The notes beneath the pieces are model-generated. The model was not told the origin of the DNA. It saw only the letters and a list, made by a program, of their open reading frames with translations, and did not search any database. From Spatholobus suberectus (Eukaryota; Streptophyta; Magnoliopsida; Fabales; Fabaceae), in the NCBI GenBank assembly GCA_004329165.1, contig CM014732.1, positions 17,807,172 through 17,871,171 on the forward strand: 64,000 nucleotides of DNA, read 5' to 3'. The translations under genes were made by a program, and so were the position numbers. Numbering within the stretch: the stretch's first letter is position 1; each line of letters begins with the position of its first letter. Below are positions 36,139-47,244 of this stretch, piece after piece.

Positions 36139-36457
36139 CCGATGAAACGAGGTTATAATCTCACCCAACAGACCTTGGAGCTCAGAGGTTTTGTAGGATC
36201 CTTAAAACCCTCGTTTCGTTGCACTCCCAATATGATCCCTAAACCCCCAAATAACAGTTGCCCAAATGTTCTAAACCTAAAAAGCCCAGCCTTCATGCTT
36301 ATATAGCTCGTGGATTTAAGTTACAACTAAAAACGTAAGTTACATTTTCCCCCCCTAAATTAGTATTTTAATTTTTAACTCATAAGGTTTAATTTCTTGA
36401 AATACTGAAATCCAACTAATGGTTACATGTTCTTTCAAACACATATACCTAGATATC
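36139..36457 (-). promoter_or_regulatory. Promoter and leader of the RRM gene, cut off by a Gypsy LTR
   Basis: On the minus strand a tatataag-like box (near 36297-36306), a TGGGCT site II motif and a CCCTAAACCC telo-box-like motif precede the ATG at 36138. These are common in promoters of genes for organelle and translation proteins. The 5' LTR of the Gypsy element starts at 36458, so only about 320 bases of the original upstream DNA remain next to the gene. Confidence 0.6.
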
Positions 36458-36861
36458 TGTTCTAGAGGTTACTTGAACCCACAATCTAAGTCGGCTCACA
36501 CAACCTCTATCCCAGCTAACACAGAACTAGATACCTTAGCTCATAATCCCCTACTATCTCGGATCTGATCTACCTCTATCTCGGCACAGTATGGGAAACT
36601 CTTAACGGCAAGGAACGCGTGTAGTTAGGTACTCAAACATACGCTGCCACATGACACTTAGCTCTAACTGAATTTCCCTCCAAAAGTGCATTATATAAAG
36701 GACTCTACACCCACCAGGTGCACACGTTCTTTCTCATATTCACTCATACTCAGACTCATACTGATTTAAGCATCGAAGTCCTTGTAAGTGCCACCACCGA
36801 AGATGCCAACAACCACCATGGGAGCTCACTAGAGACGCATTCTTGTGTTCACCACACAACA
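36458..36861 (+). repeat. Gypsy 5' LTR
   Basis: 404 bp, TGTTCTAGAGG to CACACAACA. It contains cattatataaaggact, a TATA box for the element's own transcript, near 36690. Confidence 0.93.
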
Positions 36862-36862
36862 T

Positions 36863-36879
36863 TGGCGCCATCTATGGGA
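36863..36879 (+). other. Gypsy primer-binding site
   Basis: TGGCGCCATCTATGGGA follows the 5' LTR after one base. It begins with TGG, complementary to the CCA end of a tRNA. The tRNA identity was not assigned. Confidence 0.75.
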
Positions 36880-36934
36880 ATCGCTTTCAGCTTCTCCTCT
36901 CTTCATTTGTTTTCTTCATTCTCTGAAGATCGTG

Positions 36935-38515
36935 ATGGTGAGCACAAAGAACCGCAAGTCCACTATGGCACCTTCACCACCGAAGCTTCCACCACTGTCG
37001 CCTAAGGATGGCGAAGCTGCTTCCGCCACTGCTGAGGCGGCTCCCCACCTGCACGATGTTCCGGCACCCTCAGTTAATATGGCATACCTCGCTGCACTGT
37101 TGCAGCAGCCGAGAGATGCTATGAAGGAGCAGGAGAAGATCATTGCTGAACTCTGAGCGAAGAAAGACAGCAAGAAGGTTACGGAGAACACCTACAACTG
37201 CACTGAGAGGTTTGTTACATCTGGTTTGAAATCTATGCTAGAGATGCATGAGGCGCACATGGCCATGAAGGTGGATGAGGAGCATGAGTTGGTTCTGTTC
37301 AAGCTTCCTTTCTCCCTGAGGATCTTGAATTTGCAGGTCCCAAAGCAGCTGCAGCAGCTGCCCTTCCTTGAGTTGTATGATGGATCTTCTGATCCTAGCG
37401 ATCACCTTTCAGTGTTTGAGTCAACAATGTCTTACAAAGGAGTGTCGGCTTCGTTGACGTGCAGAGTGTTTCCGCTTTCGTTGAAGGGAGTAGCACTGAA
37501 GTGGTTCCAATCTTTGAAACCGAGCTCCATTGACTCGTGGACAACGTTGAGGGAGAAGTTCTAAACCGCCTTTGCGACTAGCAAGGCCAGGCCGAAGATT
37601 GAAGCCAATCTGAGAAGAATCTGCCAGGGCATAGATGAGTCGTTGAGGGAATATATCGACAGATTCAACCAAGAGGCATGAGCTGCGGATAATCTACAAC
37701 CCGAAGTGGTTTTAATGCTGGCCAAGGACGAGGTGAGGCCAAGCTCGCCTTTCTTCATGTCGATCGCTAAAACACCTCCAGCGTCGATGGAGGAGTTTTT
37801 GATATATCAATTACGAAAATGTGCTGGAGGCTAGTAAAGTGAAGACGACCGAGATTGAACTGCAAAAGAGGAATCCGCAGGCAAAGGCCGACAAATCGCC
37901 GCGTTATGAGGACTGGGGTCTATATAAAAGAGGCTCGAGGTTTGAAGAATATACGCAGATGAACACCTTTAGAGGAAGAATTTTGAACAAGGTATTCAAC
38001 GTGGAGTTCATAGAGGAAGGAATAAAGCCCCCAAGGCCAATAAAAATAGAGAAGGGGGATCAATCCAAATACTGTCGATATCATAGGGTGACCAAGCATG
38101 ATATCGACGAATGCTTTCAGCTTAAGGATGCAATCGAAACACTAATCAGACATGGGAGACTAGATGCTTTGTCAAGCGGAACGGGGGTCGTAGTGACAGA
38201 GGATGACGCCCTTCACCACCTAGGAGAGAGAGATCCAGGAGCCAAAGGAGAGGGCACTCGCAAACCCAACGAGATAGGTCACCACGCTGACATACTCCCC
38301 CGAGAAGCCACTCACCACCCCGGTCATCGCGAAATGATGTTGAGGTACACGCTATACGTTGCTAATCTCCCACAAGGCCATCTTCTTAGCAGCACACACG
38401 ATCTCCCGCCCATTCTCCAACACGGAGCCACAAGATCATAGACGTCATTGCAGGCGGATTCTCAGGTGGAGGTCCGTCGAACAACGCGAGGAAAAGACAT
38501 GCTAGAAAGGTAATG
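36935..38515 (+). pseudogene. Gypsy gag
   Basis: It begins MVSTKNRKSTMAPSPPK. Capsid-type retrotransposon gag motifs follow, such as FESTMSYKGVSASLTCRVFP, GVALKWFQSL and SIDSWTTLREKF, then YCRYHRVTKHDIDECFQLKD and an IAGGFSGGGPS stretch near 38450 that is typical of Tat-lineage polyproteins. In-frame stops at about 37154 (TGA), 37562 (TAA) and 37680 (TGA) each sit where CGA or CAA would fit, i.e. single C-to-T changes. Frame shifts occur near 37800 and 38430. Confidence 0.85.
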
Positions 38516-39127
38516 GAAACTTCTTCCGGGGTTCGTACTAGTGATAACCCCGTGAAGAAAAGGCTTCCACCCTTGACCTTTGATGAGTCAGATTATGCCG
38601 ATGTTACGCCCAACCATGACAATCCTTTAGTGGTGAATGCTTTGATGTTGAACAAGGAGGTCCATAGGCTACTGGTGAACATCGGTAGCTCTGCCAATGT
38701 TATGTTCTACGAGTTTCTCCAGAAGCTAAAGATACCAGAGTCCAAGTTGTTGCCGTATAACGAGGATCTGATAGGATTCTCCAGACATCACATAACACCA
38801 ATAGGGTACTTAAAGCTCCACGTGACTTTTGGAAAGCCGCCATGCACGGAAACCATTTCCACACGGTTCATTGCCGTGGATGTGAAGTCCTCGTATAATG
38901 CAATCCTAGGCAAGCTGACGTTGAAGGCATTGGGGGTCATTCTCTCGGTCTCGCATTTGGCTATGAAGTTTGTTAGTGATAACATGGAGGTAGTCACCGT
39001 TTGGGGTGACCAGAGGAAAGCAAGGGAATGCTACAAGGAATCCCTTAAAGTCGGACGCAACCCCGACATAGATTACAAACCCAACCCCAGAAAAAGCAAA
39101 GTACTCCTAACGGAGTTAGACTGCTAG
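38516..39127 (+). pseudogene. Gypsy protease region with altered active site
   Basis: A retropepsin-like region: PLVVNALMLNKEVHRLLVNIGSSANVMFYEFL, then SYNAILGKLTLKALGVILS. Family members carry an Asp in the (D)xGSSA signature; here it reads VNIGSSA, with Asn at that place. The open frame itself is intact for 204 codons, ending at TAG. Confidence 0.75.
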
Positions 39128-39199
39128 GATGAGATCAAAAGAGATACCTGGATACCCCGTCCAAAGCAGGAAGGAGAGTGTATCCTAGTTTAGATCGGC

Positions 39200-41110
39200 A
39201 TGGAAAAGGATCAGGTTGTGAAGATTGGAGCCGACCTAAACAAAAATATGAAGGAGGAGCTATCAACACTTATGAAGGATAATGCCAGCTTGTTCGCGTG
39301 GAAACTGGCAGGTATGCATGGGATAGACCCCAATCTCTTCTGCCACTGGTTAGAGTTCGACCCCTCCGTGAAGCCGGTTTGTCAGAAAAGAAGAAAAATG
39401 GCCCCTAAGCGCCTACAGGAGATTGATAGACAGGTGGAGGAGCTGTTAAAAGCCGGGTTCATTCGAGAGGTCAAATATACCACTTGGCTAGCCAATGTAG
39501 TGCTTGTAAAGAAGCAGAATGGGAAGTGGAGAATGTGTGTCGATTACATCGACCTAAACAAGCACTGCCCGAAAGACTTTTACCCTTTGCCGGACATTGA
39601 TAAGCTGGTGGATGGTTCATCCGGGTTTCGCTATTTGTCTTTCATGGATGCTTATTCCGGGTATAACCAGATCCTGGTATACCCCGGCGACCAAGAGAAG
39701 ACCGCTTTCATGACTGAGAAGGCCAACTATTGTTATAAGGTGATGTATTTCGAGTTGAAAAACGCTGAAGCTACATATCAAAGAATGATGAATAAAGTAT
39801 TTGAGCGCAAATAGGGTGAAATCTGGAGGTATATGTTGATGATATAATCGTAAAAAGTGCCAACGCTTTAGCACACCTCTAAGACTTGCAGGAAACTTTT
39901 GCCCAATTAGAAAAATTCAACATGAGGCTAAACCCCAACAAGTGTACATTTGATGTCTCGGCTAGAAAATTTTTAAGGTATATGCTTTTTAAGAGGGGGA
40001 TTGAGTTGAACCCGGAGAAGCGCCGAGCTATTTTAGAAATGAAGAGCCCTCAGAGCGTGAAAGAAGTCCAGAAGTTGACAGGGTGCCTTGTTGCATTAAC
40101 GAGATTCATAGCTAGGTCGGCACAAAACGCTCTTCCTTTTTTCCAAATTTTAAGGAAGAGAAAACCTTTTGAATGGACAGATGATTGTAAAGTTGCGTTC
40201 ATCAGGTAGAAAGAAACCCTATCCTCTCCCCCTATACTCACTAAACTCGAGACGAGTGAAGTGTTGTACCTATACTTAGCCGTGGCTGACGAAGCCATGA
40301 GTGCTACGCTAATATGGGAAACACCGGAAGGCCAAAAGCCGATCTATTTTGTAAGCAGAGCTCTACAAGGAGTTGAATCAAGATACCCTAAGATGGAGAA
40401 GGTTGTGTTCACCCTGGTGATAACGGCCAGAACGTTGCGGTCGTACTTTCAGTTGCACTAGATTATTGTGAGGACAAATTAGTCAATCCAGCACATCCTA
40501 CACAGGCCCGAGTTAGTAGGAAGGATGGCAACTTAGGCCATAGAATTATCAGAATATGGGATTCAATACGAACTGAGGCAAGCATTAAAAGCCTAAACGC
40601 TAGCAGATTTCATAGCAGAATTGACCTCGGCAGACCTATCTTCCGGAGTTTCGACTTGGACTATTTTTGTAGACGAGTCATCCAATGAAAAGTGGAGTTG
40701 GCATACTGTTGGAGTTTGTGGACGGCGTTATGTTGGAACATTCGTTGACTTTTACGTTTCCCACCTCCAACAACTAGGCAGAATACGAGGCGTGTATAGC
40801 CGAGCTCATTATGGCAGCCGACATTAGAGTCACGTCATTGCGCATATGTAGTAATTTCCAGCTGATGATCTCGCAGATTAACGTGGTCTATCAAGCCAAA
40901 GAGTCGATATTGCAGAAGTACCTAGCAAAGGTTAAAATTCTTATGGCGAAGTTTAATACCATAGATTTCGTCTACATTCCCCGGGAGAAGAATGTCAGGG
41001 CAGATATTTTGTCTAAGTTGGCTAGCACTAAATCTTCCAGCAACAATAGGATGGTCATCCAACAGACAATGCACGAACCCAATCTCGGGTTAGCCATCGA
41101 AGTGAAGTAA
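39200..41110 (+). pseudogene. Gypsy reverse transcriptase and two RNase H domains
   Basis: Reverse transcriptase: VEELLKAGFIREVKYTTWLA, NGKWRMCVDYIDLNKHCPKD, FMDAYSGYNQI and, after a frame shift at about 39815, YVDDIIVKS near 39835. The first RNase H follows (FFQILRKRKPFEWTDDC, IYFVSRALQGVESRYPKMEK). A second RNase H of the other type begins TWTIFVDESSN near 40650 and continues ESILQKYLAKVKILMAKF and YIPREKNVRADILSKLAS. The presence of two RNase H domains marks the Tat group. Stops lie at about 40207, 40459 and other places. Confidence 0.9.
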
Positions 41111-41116
41111 AGTTGG

Positions 41117-42322
41117 ATGTCCCCTATTATTAGCTATCTGAATGAACGTGTCATCCCGGAAGAGAAAAAAGAAGCAAGGAGGCTAGAGCGGTCCGCGGCT
41201 CATTTTTGCATAGTGAATGATAAACTATACCGGCATGGCTTCTCACAACCGTTGCTTAAATGTTTGAGAAAGCCAGATTCTGAATACATGATGGTCGAGA
41301 TACACGAGGGATGTTGCGGCCAACATTTGGGAGGCAGAGCTTTGGCCAAGAAGATACTCAGAGCCAACTATTACTGGCCGACATTAGAAAACGACGCCAT
41401 GGAATTCACTAAAAAGTGTGATAGATGCCAAAAATGCTCCGACATTCATCTAACTCCCCCAAAAGATTTGAGCATGATTACTTCCCTATGGCCTTTCATG
41501 TGGTGGGGTATTGATATACTCGACCCTTTCCCCAAAGCACCCGGCCAACTATTTCACCAAATGGATCGAGGCAAAAGCATTAACCACTATCACGACGAGG
41601 AATGTTGAGAACTTCGTATTCCGACAGATTATTTGCAAGTTTAGGATACCTAATGTCCTTGTGTCCGATAACGGCACACAATTTACAAACAGGACCTTCT
41701 AGGAGTTCTTGGTCGGGTTGAAGATCAAACAGCATTTCACATCGGTTGAACACCCTCAAACAAATGGGCAGGCCGAGGTAGCAAATAGAGTTATCCTCAG
41801 AGGGCTCAGATAACGTTTAGATGAAACAAAGGGGTGTTGGGTTGAGCAACTACCACATGTCTTATGGGAATACCGCACAACCCCTCACTCTTCCACAGGA
41901 GAGTCTCCTTTCTGCCTTACTTACGGCGTGGAGGCAATGATCCCGACAGAGATTGGAGAGCCGATGTGGAGAGTGGCTAACCTAAGGCTAGAAGATAATG
42001 ATGGACTGCTGCATTTAGAGTTGGACATAGTGGAAGAAAGAAGGGAAGTGGCCGCCATAAGAGAAGCTGCTTTGAAAAGACAGGTCGCGGTGAGATACAA
42101 CAAGAAAGTGGTGCATCGCTCTTTCGAGCCTGGCAATTTGGTTTTGAAACGAGCCAACATAAGGGGAAGAAATGCAAGGCAAGGAAAGCTCGCCGAGAAA
42201 TAGGAAGGCCCATACCAGGTTACCTCAAAGACGGGAACATGTGCTTACACCTTAAAGACGCTTCCCGGAATAATTATCCTGCGAACGTGGAATGCAGGCA
42301 ACCTCAGACAGTACTACAGTTA
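41117..42322 (+). pseudogene. Gypsy integrase
   Basis: HHCC zinc region: VEIHEGCCGQHLGGRALAKK ... NYYWPTL ... CDRCQKC. Catalytic core residues appear in WWGIDILDPFPKAPGQ, VSDNGTQF and NGQAEVANR, but in shifted frames. The C-terminal part reads HRSFEPGNLVLKRANI ... EGPYQVT, then NAGNLRQYY. Frame shifts at about 41560 and stops at 41700, 41812 and 42202 break it. Confidence 0.9.
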
Positions 42323-42499
42323 AGGCATGATGGGTAACGCTAATTTTGATTCCCTAGCTATTTTAAGTTTGTAGTACAGGTAGACAGAGTCGCATACTAT
42401 AACTTGTGGCTTTTGTAATTTTTTTTGTCCCACGAGATTAATAAAATGAGAGTTTGCCTGCCATACAAAGCTAAGTACAAGGGTGAACTGACACAAAGA

Positions 42500-42935
42500 A
42501 CAAAAGCCATGCAAACTACCCCGTGTACATGAATTTGCTCCAGCCGGGGTAGGAAGATCGCTAAAGTGAAGACAAAGCCATTGTGAACTACCCTGTGTAC
42601 GTGGATTCACTCTAGCCGGGGTAGGAAGATCACTAAAGTCAAAGACGAGGCCATGCAAACTACCCCGTGTACGTGGATTCGCTCCAACTGGGGTAAAAAG
42701 ATCGCTAAAATAGAAGATGAGGCCATGTGAACTACCCCGTCTACGTGGATTCGCTTCAATCGGGATAGGAAGATTGCTAAAATGAAGACAAAGCCATTGT
42801 GAACTACCCCGTGTACGTGGATTCGTTCCAGCCGGGGTAGGAAGATCGCTAAAATTAAAGACAAGGCCATGTGAACTACCCCGTGTACGTGGATTTGTTC
42901 TAGCCGGGGTAGAAAGGTCGCTACGGCCGAGATAA
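42500..42935 (-). repeat. 72 bp tandem repeat in the Gypsy 3' region, about six copies
   Basis: The landmark ccgtgtacgtggatt recurs at 42523, 42595, 42667, 42739, 42811 and 42883, exactly 72 bases apart. Each unit also contains agccggggtaggaagatcgct. Because 72 is a multiple of three, a minus-strand frame stays open through all copies as a 24-residue repeat (LPTPAGTNPRTRGSS type). The open frame follows from the periodicity and need not encode a protein. Tandem arrays at this place are usual in large Tat elements. Confidence 0.93.
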
Positions 42936-43422
42936 AGAGGTATATATAACAAATGCATATGTTGAAATTCATTTCAGGTATAAAGGCAAAATAAAGGTAG
43001 AAAAGCTTAAACTAACATAAGCGTTTAACGAAAGCACGAAGAACAAAAGCTGACAGTTACAAGCAGTCAACAAATGTGCGGGAATAAACACATTGAACAT
43101 AAGCGTCAAATGAGAGTGCGAAAAGCAATAAATAAACGCAAGAGTGCTTGGCGAAGACATGAAAAGCAATCTATGTATACGTAAGGAAAAGCATATATGC
43201 TAAGTTATATTCAACAAAGGTGACATTAAAGCAAAACATTGAAACTCATCATTTATATTCAACGTACTAACATATGTACATGGTCTGAAGAAAACTTAAA
43301 ACAAAAAATACAAAGTAAACTGGCATCCCGACCCTTCAATTTCCAACATCGACAGCCTTTTTAGAAACCCCGGCATTCCTGGGCTCAGGATCATCGCCTT
43401 AGATCACCACCTCGGCAGAAGG

Positions 43423-44679
43423 CTAGATAGTTGGCGTCACCTGCGGGGTTGATATGAAACTATCTGCAAGTTCCCTTGCAGCATCCTGCTTATTTGTTTG
43501 AGGCTCAAGATCAACCTCGGCACCCTGATTCTCTTCACCAGCTTCATCTTCCTCAGCGTCATCTTCAGCATCGAAATCAGCTGCTAGGACGGTTGGATCC
43601 GTCGGCGTCATTTCACCATTAACATTAGCATGCCAAACACCATTGATAACCTCGCAATCAGGCCGAGCGCACGCAAGATCTATATTCCTCTGAAGAAGGA
43701 AACGCACTTGCTCCATAGTGTTCTCAAAGGAGAGTTGGACGGACTCGATCCAGCATTGGTGCATTAATCCAGTCTCCTCTTGAGAAGCCGCCATGTTGGA
43801 TTCTAACTCTCCCACCAAAGCTTGCAAATCTTTAACTTTACTTCCAGAAGCTTGGAGCTGAGTAGATAAATCAGCATATTTAGTATGTGCAGCAGACAAC
43901 TTCATTCGAAGATCCGACTCAACTTTGGATGCTCGCTGCCTTTCAACTTTCTCTCCCGCTAGCTCCCCCTTTAAAGATCGCACTTCCTCCTCCAGCTCGA
44001 CGATTCTTTTGCCGGATTCCTCCTTGGCCATGCGTGCGCCCTCCCCGGCTTCCTTTAATCGATATATAACCGCATCTTTCTCCACCAGGACATCCAAAGG
44101 ATTTTTGCTACCCACAGCCTCCCTCATCAACACATATTGAGTATAACCGTGAAACATATGGCTGAAGAGAGCACCAAACCCCTTAAGACCGTCCTGCAGG
44201 GCGCCCAGTTCACCCCGTATGTTGCGCACCTCACAGCCGACTTTGTCTTCAAACACGACTGCCTCCCCCACCAAGATTTGTTTGTTTATCAACTCCACTG
44301 CTGACGGAGAAGGCTGATTATCCCGACGCCTCTTAGAGGACGGGCCCTTCTCTTGCACCTCGCCAGTCGCTACCCTCTTCCCGAAAATGACAGCCGAAGA
44401 GACGACGACAAGATCAACCCCGACAAAAGCAACTTCATCAGATACGCTGGCCATGGAAGCTGTTACCTTGGCTACAGCCGGCCTCACAGGTCTTGGTGCA
44501 TCCTGGCCCCTCGCTTCCTGAATAACTATCCCCTTGGCTGCCGCGAGAACTGGGGAAGGAAGCGCCTGTGTCTTCTCGACCACCTTCACCTTCCCCTTGG
44601 CCTTCCTTGGCTCTTTTGCTTTGGCCCCCTTATCTTGCTGGAAGGCCAAGGCGAAGTCAGCCATCTTTGACTTCACCAT
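43423..44679 (-). CDS. Gypsy antisense ORF: Lys-rich and coiled-coil protein
   Basis: An uninterrupted 418-codon minus-strand frame lies opposite to the element's own genes. It has a Lys/Pro/Ala-rich N-terminus (MADFALAFQQDKGAKAKEPR), then a middle segment with Arg/Lys (SSKRRRDNQPSPS). A long coiled-coil with Glu/Lys/Leu heptads follows (RIVELEEEVRSLKGELAGEK, KVKDLQALVGELESN), and the end is acidic (DAEDDAEEDEAGEENQG). Its intactness stands out against the broken gag-pol. Together with 44908-45568 it may form one spliced antisense gene, as in other Tat-group elements. Function is unknown. Confidence 0.7.
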   Translation of the reverse strand: MVKSKMADFALAFQQDKGAKAKEPRKAKGKVKVVEKTQALPSPVLAAAKGIVIQEARGQDAPRPVRPAVAKVTASMASVSDEVAFVGVDLVVVSSAVIFGKRVATGEVQEKGPSSKRRRDNQPSPSAVELINKQILVGEAVVFEDKVGCEVRNIRGELGALQDGLKGFGALFSHMFHGYTQYVLMREAVGSKNPLDVLVEKDAVIYRLKEAGEGARMAKEESGKRIVELEEEVRSLKGELAGEKVERQRASKVESDLRMKLSAAHTKYADLSTQLQASGSKVKDLQALVGELESNMAASQEETGLMHQCWIESVQLSFENTMEQVRFLLQRNIDLACARPDCEVINGVWHANVNGEMTPTDPTVLAADFDAEDDAEEDEAGEENQGAEVDLEPQTNKQDAARELADSFISTPQVTPTI

Positions 44680-44907
44680 CGTGTTTGCAAAAGAACATGA
44701 ACCGGGTTAAATTACACACAAAATATCAAGACAATCAGAAATAAACATGTAAAAAGCGCACGTAAACACACCAAAGCTTTGGCGGTACTTAGCAGGAGTG
44801 GTGCCAATTAACCATTGATAAGGTATTCGATCCTGCAAGTTTTTAATCATGGTGGAAAAAATGGTCTTGCGCCCGAGCCTCCTCCAGGGTCAAATCATCA
44901 TTTCAAA

Positions 44908-45568
44908 CTAAGAACATCGCCGGATCCAAGCAGTAATGGTCGTACGACCAGTATAGAGGGAACCGGGGCTCAGTAACATTCTCCCCTGCACCCTGAACCA
45001 TAAAAAAGGCCTCCCAACTTTTTGCGTGAGGACGTAAGAAGAAAAACTTGTCCTTATAGTCTTTGTAGGAGTCTTGAAAGGGCTTGAGAAGCGCCCAACC
45101 CCAAATGCTCCGGAACGAAATAGAAGAGAACTTACTATTGTATGTTTGTCAGATAGGGGAAAAATAATACAAAAATAAGCTTCGGCTTCACACAACCCCC
45201 TCTCGGCCACACAGACTCTCAAACGCTACGAGGTATGCCCAGCTGTTTGGATGCAGTTGTGAGGGAGCGACATTGAGAAAATTCAAGACCGATACTTGGA
45301 AGTCTGTAAAGGGTAACCTAACACCAAGATGCTCGAAAAATGTCAGGTATACCGATAGGAAGTCAGGGTACAAATACTTAACTGTCGCAGCCTCGGCTTC
45401 GTCCAATGAAGCCCTTGTGTTATCTTTTCTACCTTGCGAGCATATACGGCCGTCATCCTCGGGAGCCACCATGTCAAAAGGCATCTCGGCAGAACCGCGG
45501 CTTAGCTCAAGACGACTAGACAAGGCATTTAACGCCGCTTGGTTGAAACATGACTGAGTCCCGGCCAC
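44908..45568 (-). pseudogene. Gypsy antisense ORF: putative gypsy-type transposon domain
   Basis: The minus-strand frame 45568-45188 reads DEAEAATVKYLYPDFLSVYL, LGVRLPFTDFQVSVLNFLNV and APSQLHPNSWAYLVAFESLC. This is the conserved N-terminal block of the plant 'putative gypsy type transposon' family (Transposase_28 in Pfam). A frame change near 45200 leads on to a stretch with YKDYKDKFFFLRPHAKSWEA and WSYDHYCLDP. The fold and function are unknown. Further minus-strand sequence to about 44770 reads PYQWLIGTTPAKYRQSFG before a GT, a plausible donor that would join the ORF at 44679. Confidence 0.65.
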
Positions 45569-46675
45569 CTCCTTATCTACCTAGTCAATGCCTAGACCCA
45601 TTGCGTTGTGGTAAGCCTCTAGAGTGGTCTCCACATTCCTAATAGTTTTTCCTATCTCCTTGTCAAAATCACCAGCAAAATGGTCAGAATGGGCGGGTTG
45701 GTGTTTCAACTGCAATCCAACCCCGGCACTTGGATCCGCCAACCTTTTAACCTTGGAAATATTGCATAGCCCAGAAGGAATCCTCATCAAGTCTGGGTAC
45801 TACACCCAGGCCTTGGCATACTCCTATACCTCATCCTGGCCGTATGGCATCCCTATGGCCTTTAAGTAGCTCCAACACTTCTCCAAGACCTTAGGACAGA
45901 TTATGATTTTAGGCGGTGAAGGTTGTTTTGGGTCGATTGTTATGGGACGCTCATCAGTTCTCCTAGCGGACTCCCATCTACTCAACCCACCCCAAACTCC
46001 CCCCTCCCCTTGGTGTAGCTGTAAGACCAGCCAAATAACCAACGCCACCAGTGACACCCTCCGAGCTGTGACGACTGGTGCAGTGGGACGAAGGCACTAC
46101 CGCAGACTAAAAGAGCCAATTAGTAGTGAAACCCCGTGGGCGGCTTCCAAGACCGCCTCGAGGGGAAGACGAAACATTGCATCTACGTGGGTCCATCTTC
46201 GACCAAACAAAACACAATACAATACAGAAAAAACCGCAACACAAGGGAACCAATTACGGCGAAGACGAGAACGACTATAGTGCCTTAATATATAAAGTGA
46301 CCGGTGTCGGAGGAAGCGTTGAGACAAACAGCAAGTGTTGCAGTGTTCACCAGAGGAAAAAGACGCAAAAAGCAGATGAACTTTCAGAAAAAGGAAAAAA
46401 ATCTTGACAAAAGAATGGGGGCAAGCGTATTGAAACAGTTAGGAAAAAAGCTTTTATATTACAGGCCCATATTAGGGCCAAGCCCAAGTCCATGTTTTCA
46501 AAAGACAACCGCCAAATCTCTTAGAATTCGAAGCGCTATAGAGTTTAAGATATCGAATCATTATGCATTTAATGTGCCTCGGCCACGCAGAAGATACAGC
46601 GCAGCTATCTAAAAAATGAAAAGACTTGAACCTTTTGACTCCAAAGTCGGCAATCCTTTCCCAGTGCAAAGCCTT

Positions 46676-46840
46676 ATCGACTTGGGGGCAACACCACCTC
46701 GAACCCTCTTTCAAGCTCTTAAGCCGATGATGCTTGTTCCAGGCATCACCGACATCACCAACTTGGGGGCAACTGTTACGGGCCGACTTAGACTCTTAAG
46801 CCGACGATGCTTCTTTAAGCATCACCGGCTTGGGGGCAAC
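46676..46840 (+). repeat. Repeated polypurine-tract-like motif before the 3' LTR
   Basis: cttgggggcaac occurs at about 46681, 46762 and 46829. The last copy lies directly next to the 3' LTR and serves as its polypurine tract. The sequence between them (cttaagccgatgatgctt and relatives) is duplicated with it. Confidence 0.75.
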
Positions 46841-47244
46841 TGTTCTGGAGGTTACTCAAACCCACAATCTAAGTCAACTCCTACGTCCTCTATCCCAGCT
46901 AACACAAAATCAGGTACCCTAGCTCATAACCCCCTGCTATCCCAGATTTGATCTACCTCTATCCCGGCACAATATGGGAAACACTTAACGACAAGGAATG
47001 CATGTAGTTAGGTACCCAAACGCACGCTGCCACGTGGCACCTAGCTCTAACTGAATTTCCCTCCAAAAGCGCATTATATAAAGGACTCTACACCCACCAG
47101 GTACACACGCTCTCTCTCATATTCACTCATACTCAGACCCATACTGACTTAAGAATCGAAATCCTTGCAGGTGCCACCACTGGAGACGCTAGCAACTACC
47201 GTGGAAGCTCACCGGAGACACATTCTTATGTTCACCACACAACA
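46841..47244 (+). repeat. Gypsy 3' LTR
   Basis: 404 bp, TGTTCTGGAGG to CACACAACA. It has the same length as the 5' LTR with no indels noticed, and differences are mostly transitions. Confidence 0.93.

Larger units (their letters stand above)
36458..47244 (+). mobile_element. Tat-lineage Gypsy LTR retrotransposon, 10.8 kb
   Basis: LTRs of 404 bp at each end are flanked by a perfect 5 bp TSD, atatc (36453-36457 and 47245-47249). The plus-strand order is primer site, gag, protease, reverse transcriptase, RNase H, a second RNase H, integrase, a tandem-repeat block and a long 3' segment with antisense ORFs. The dual RNase H and the antisense 3' ORFs fit the Tat group of plant Gypsy elements. The LTRs differ at about 50 of 404 positions by hand count, mostly transitions, so the insertion is old. 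Many stops and frameshifts make it dead. Confidence 0.93.

Noticed and set aside
42320..42972. 212- and 121-codon minus frames with 24-residue repeats
   Set aside because: They are explained by the 72 bp tandem array; there is no independent evidence of a protein.
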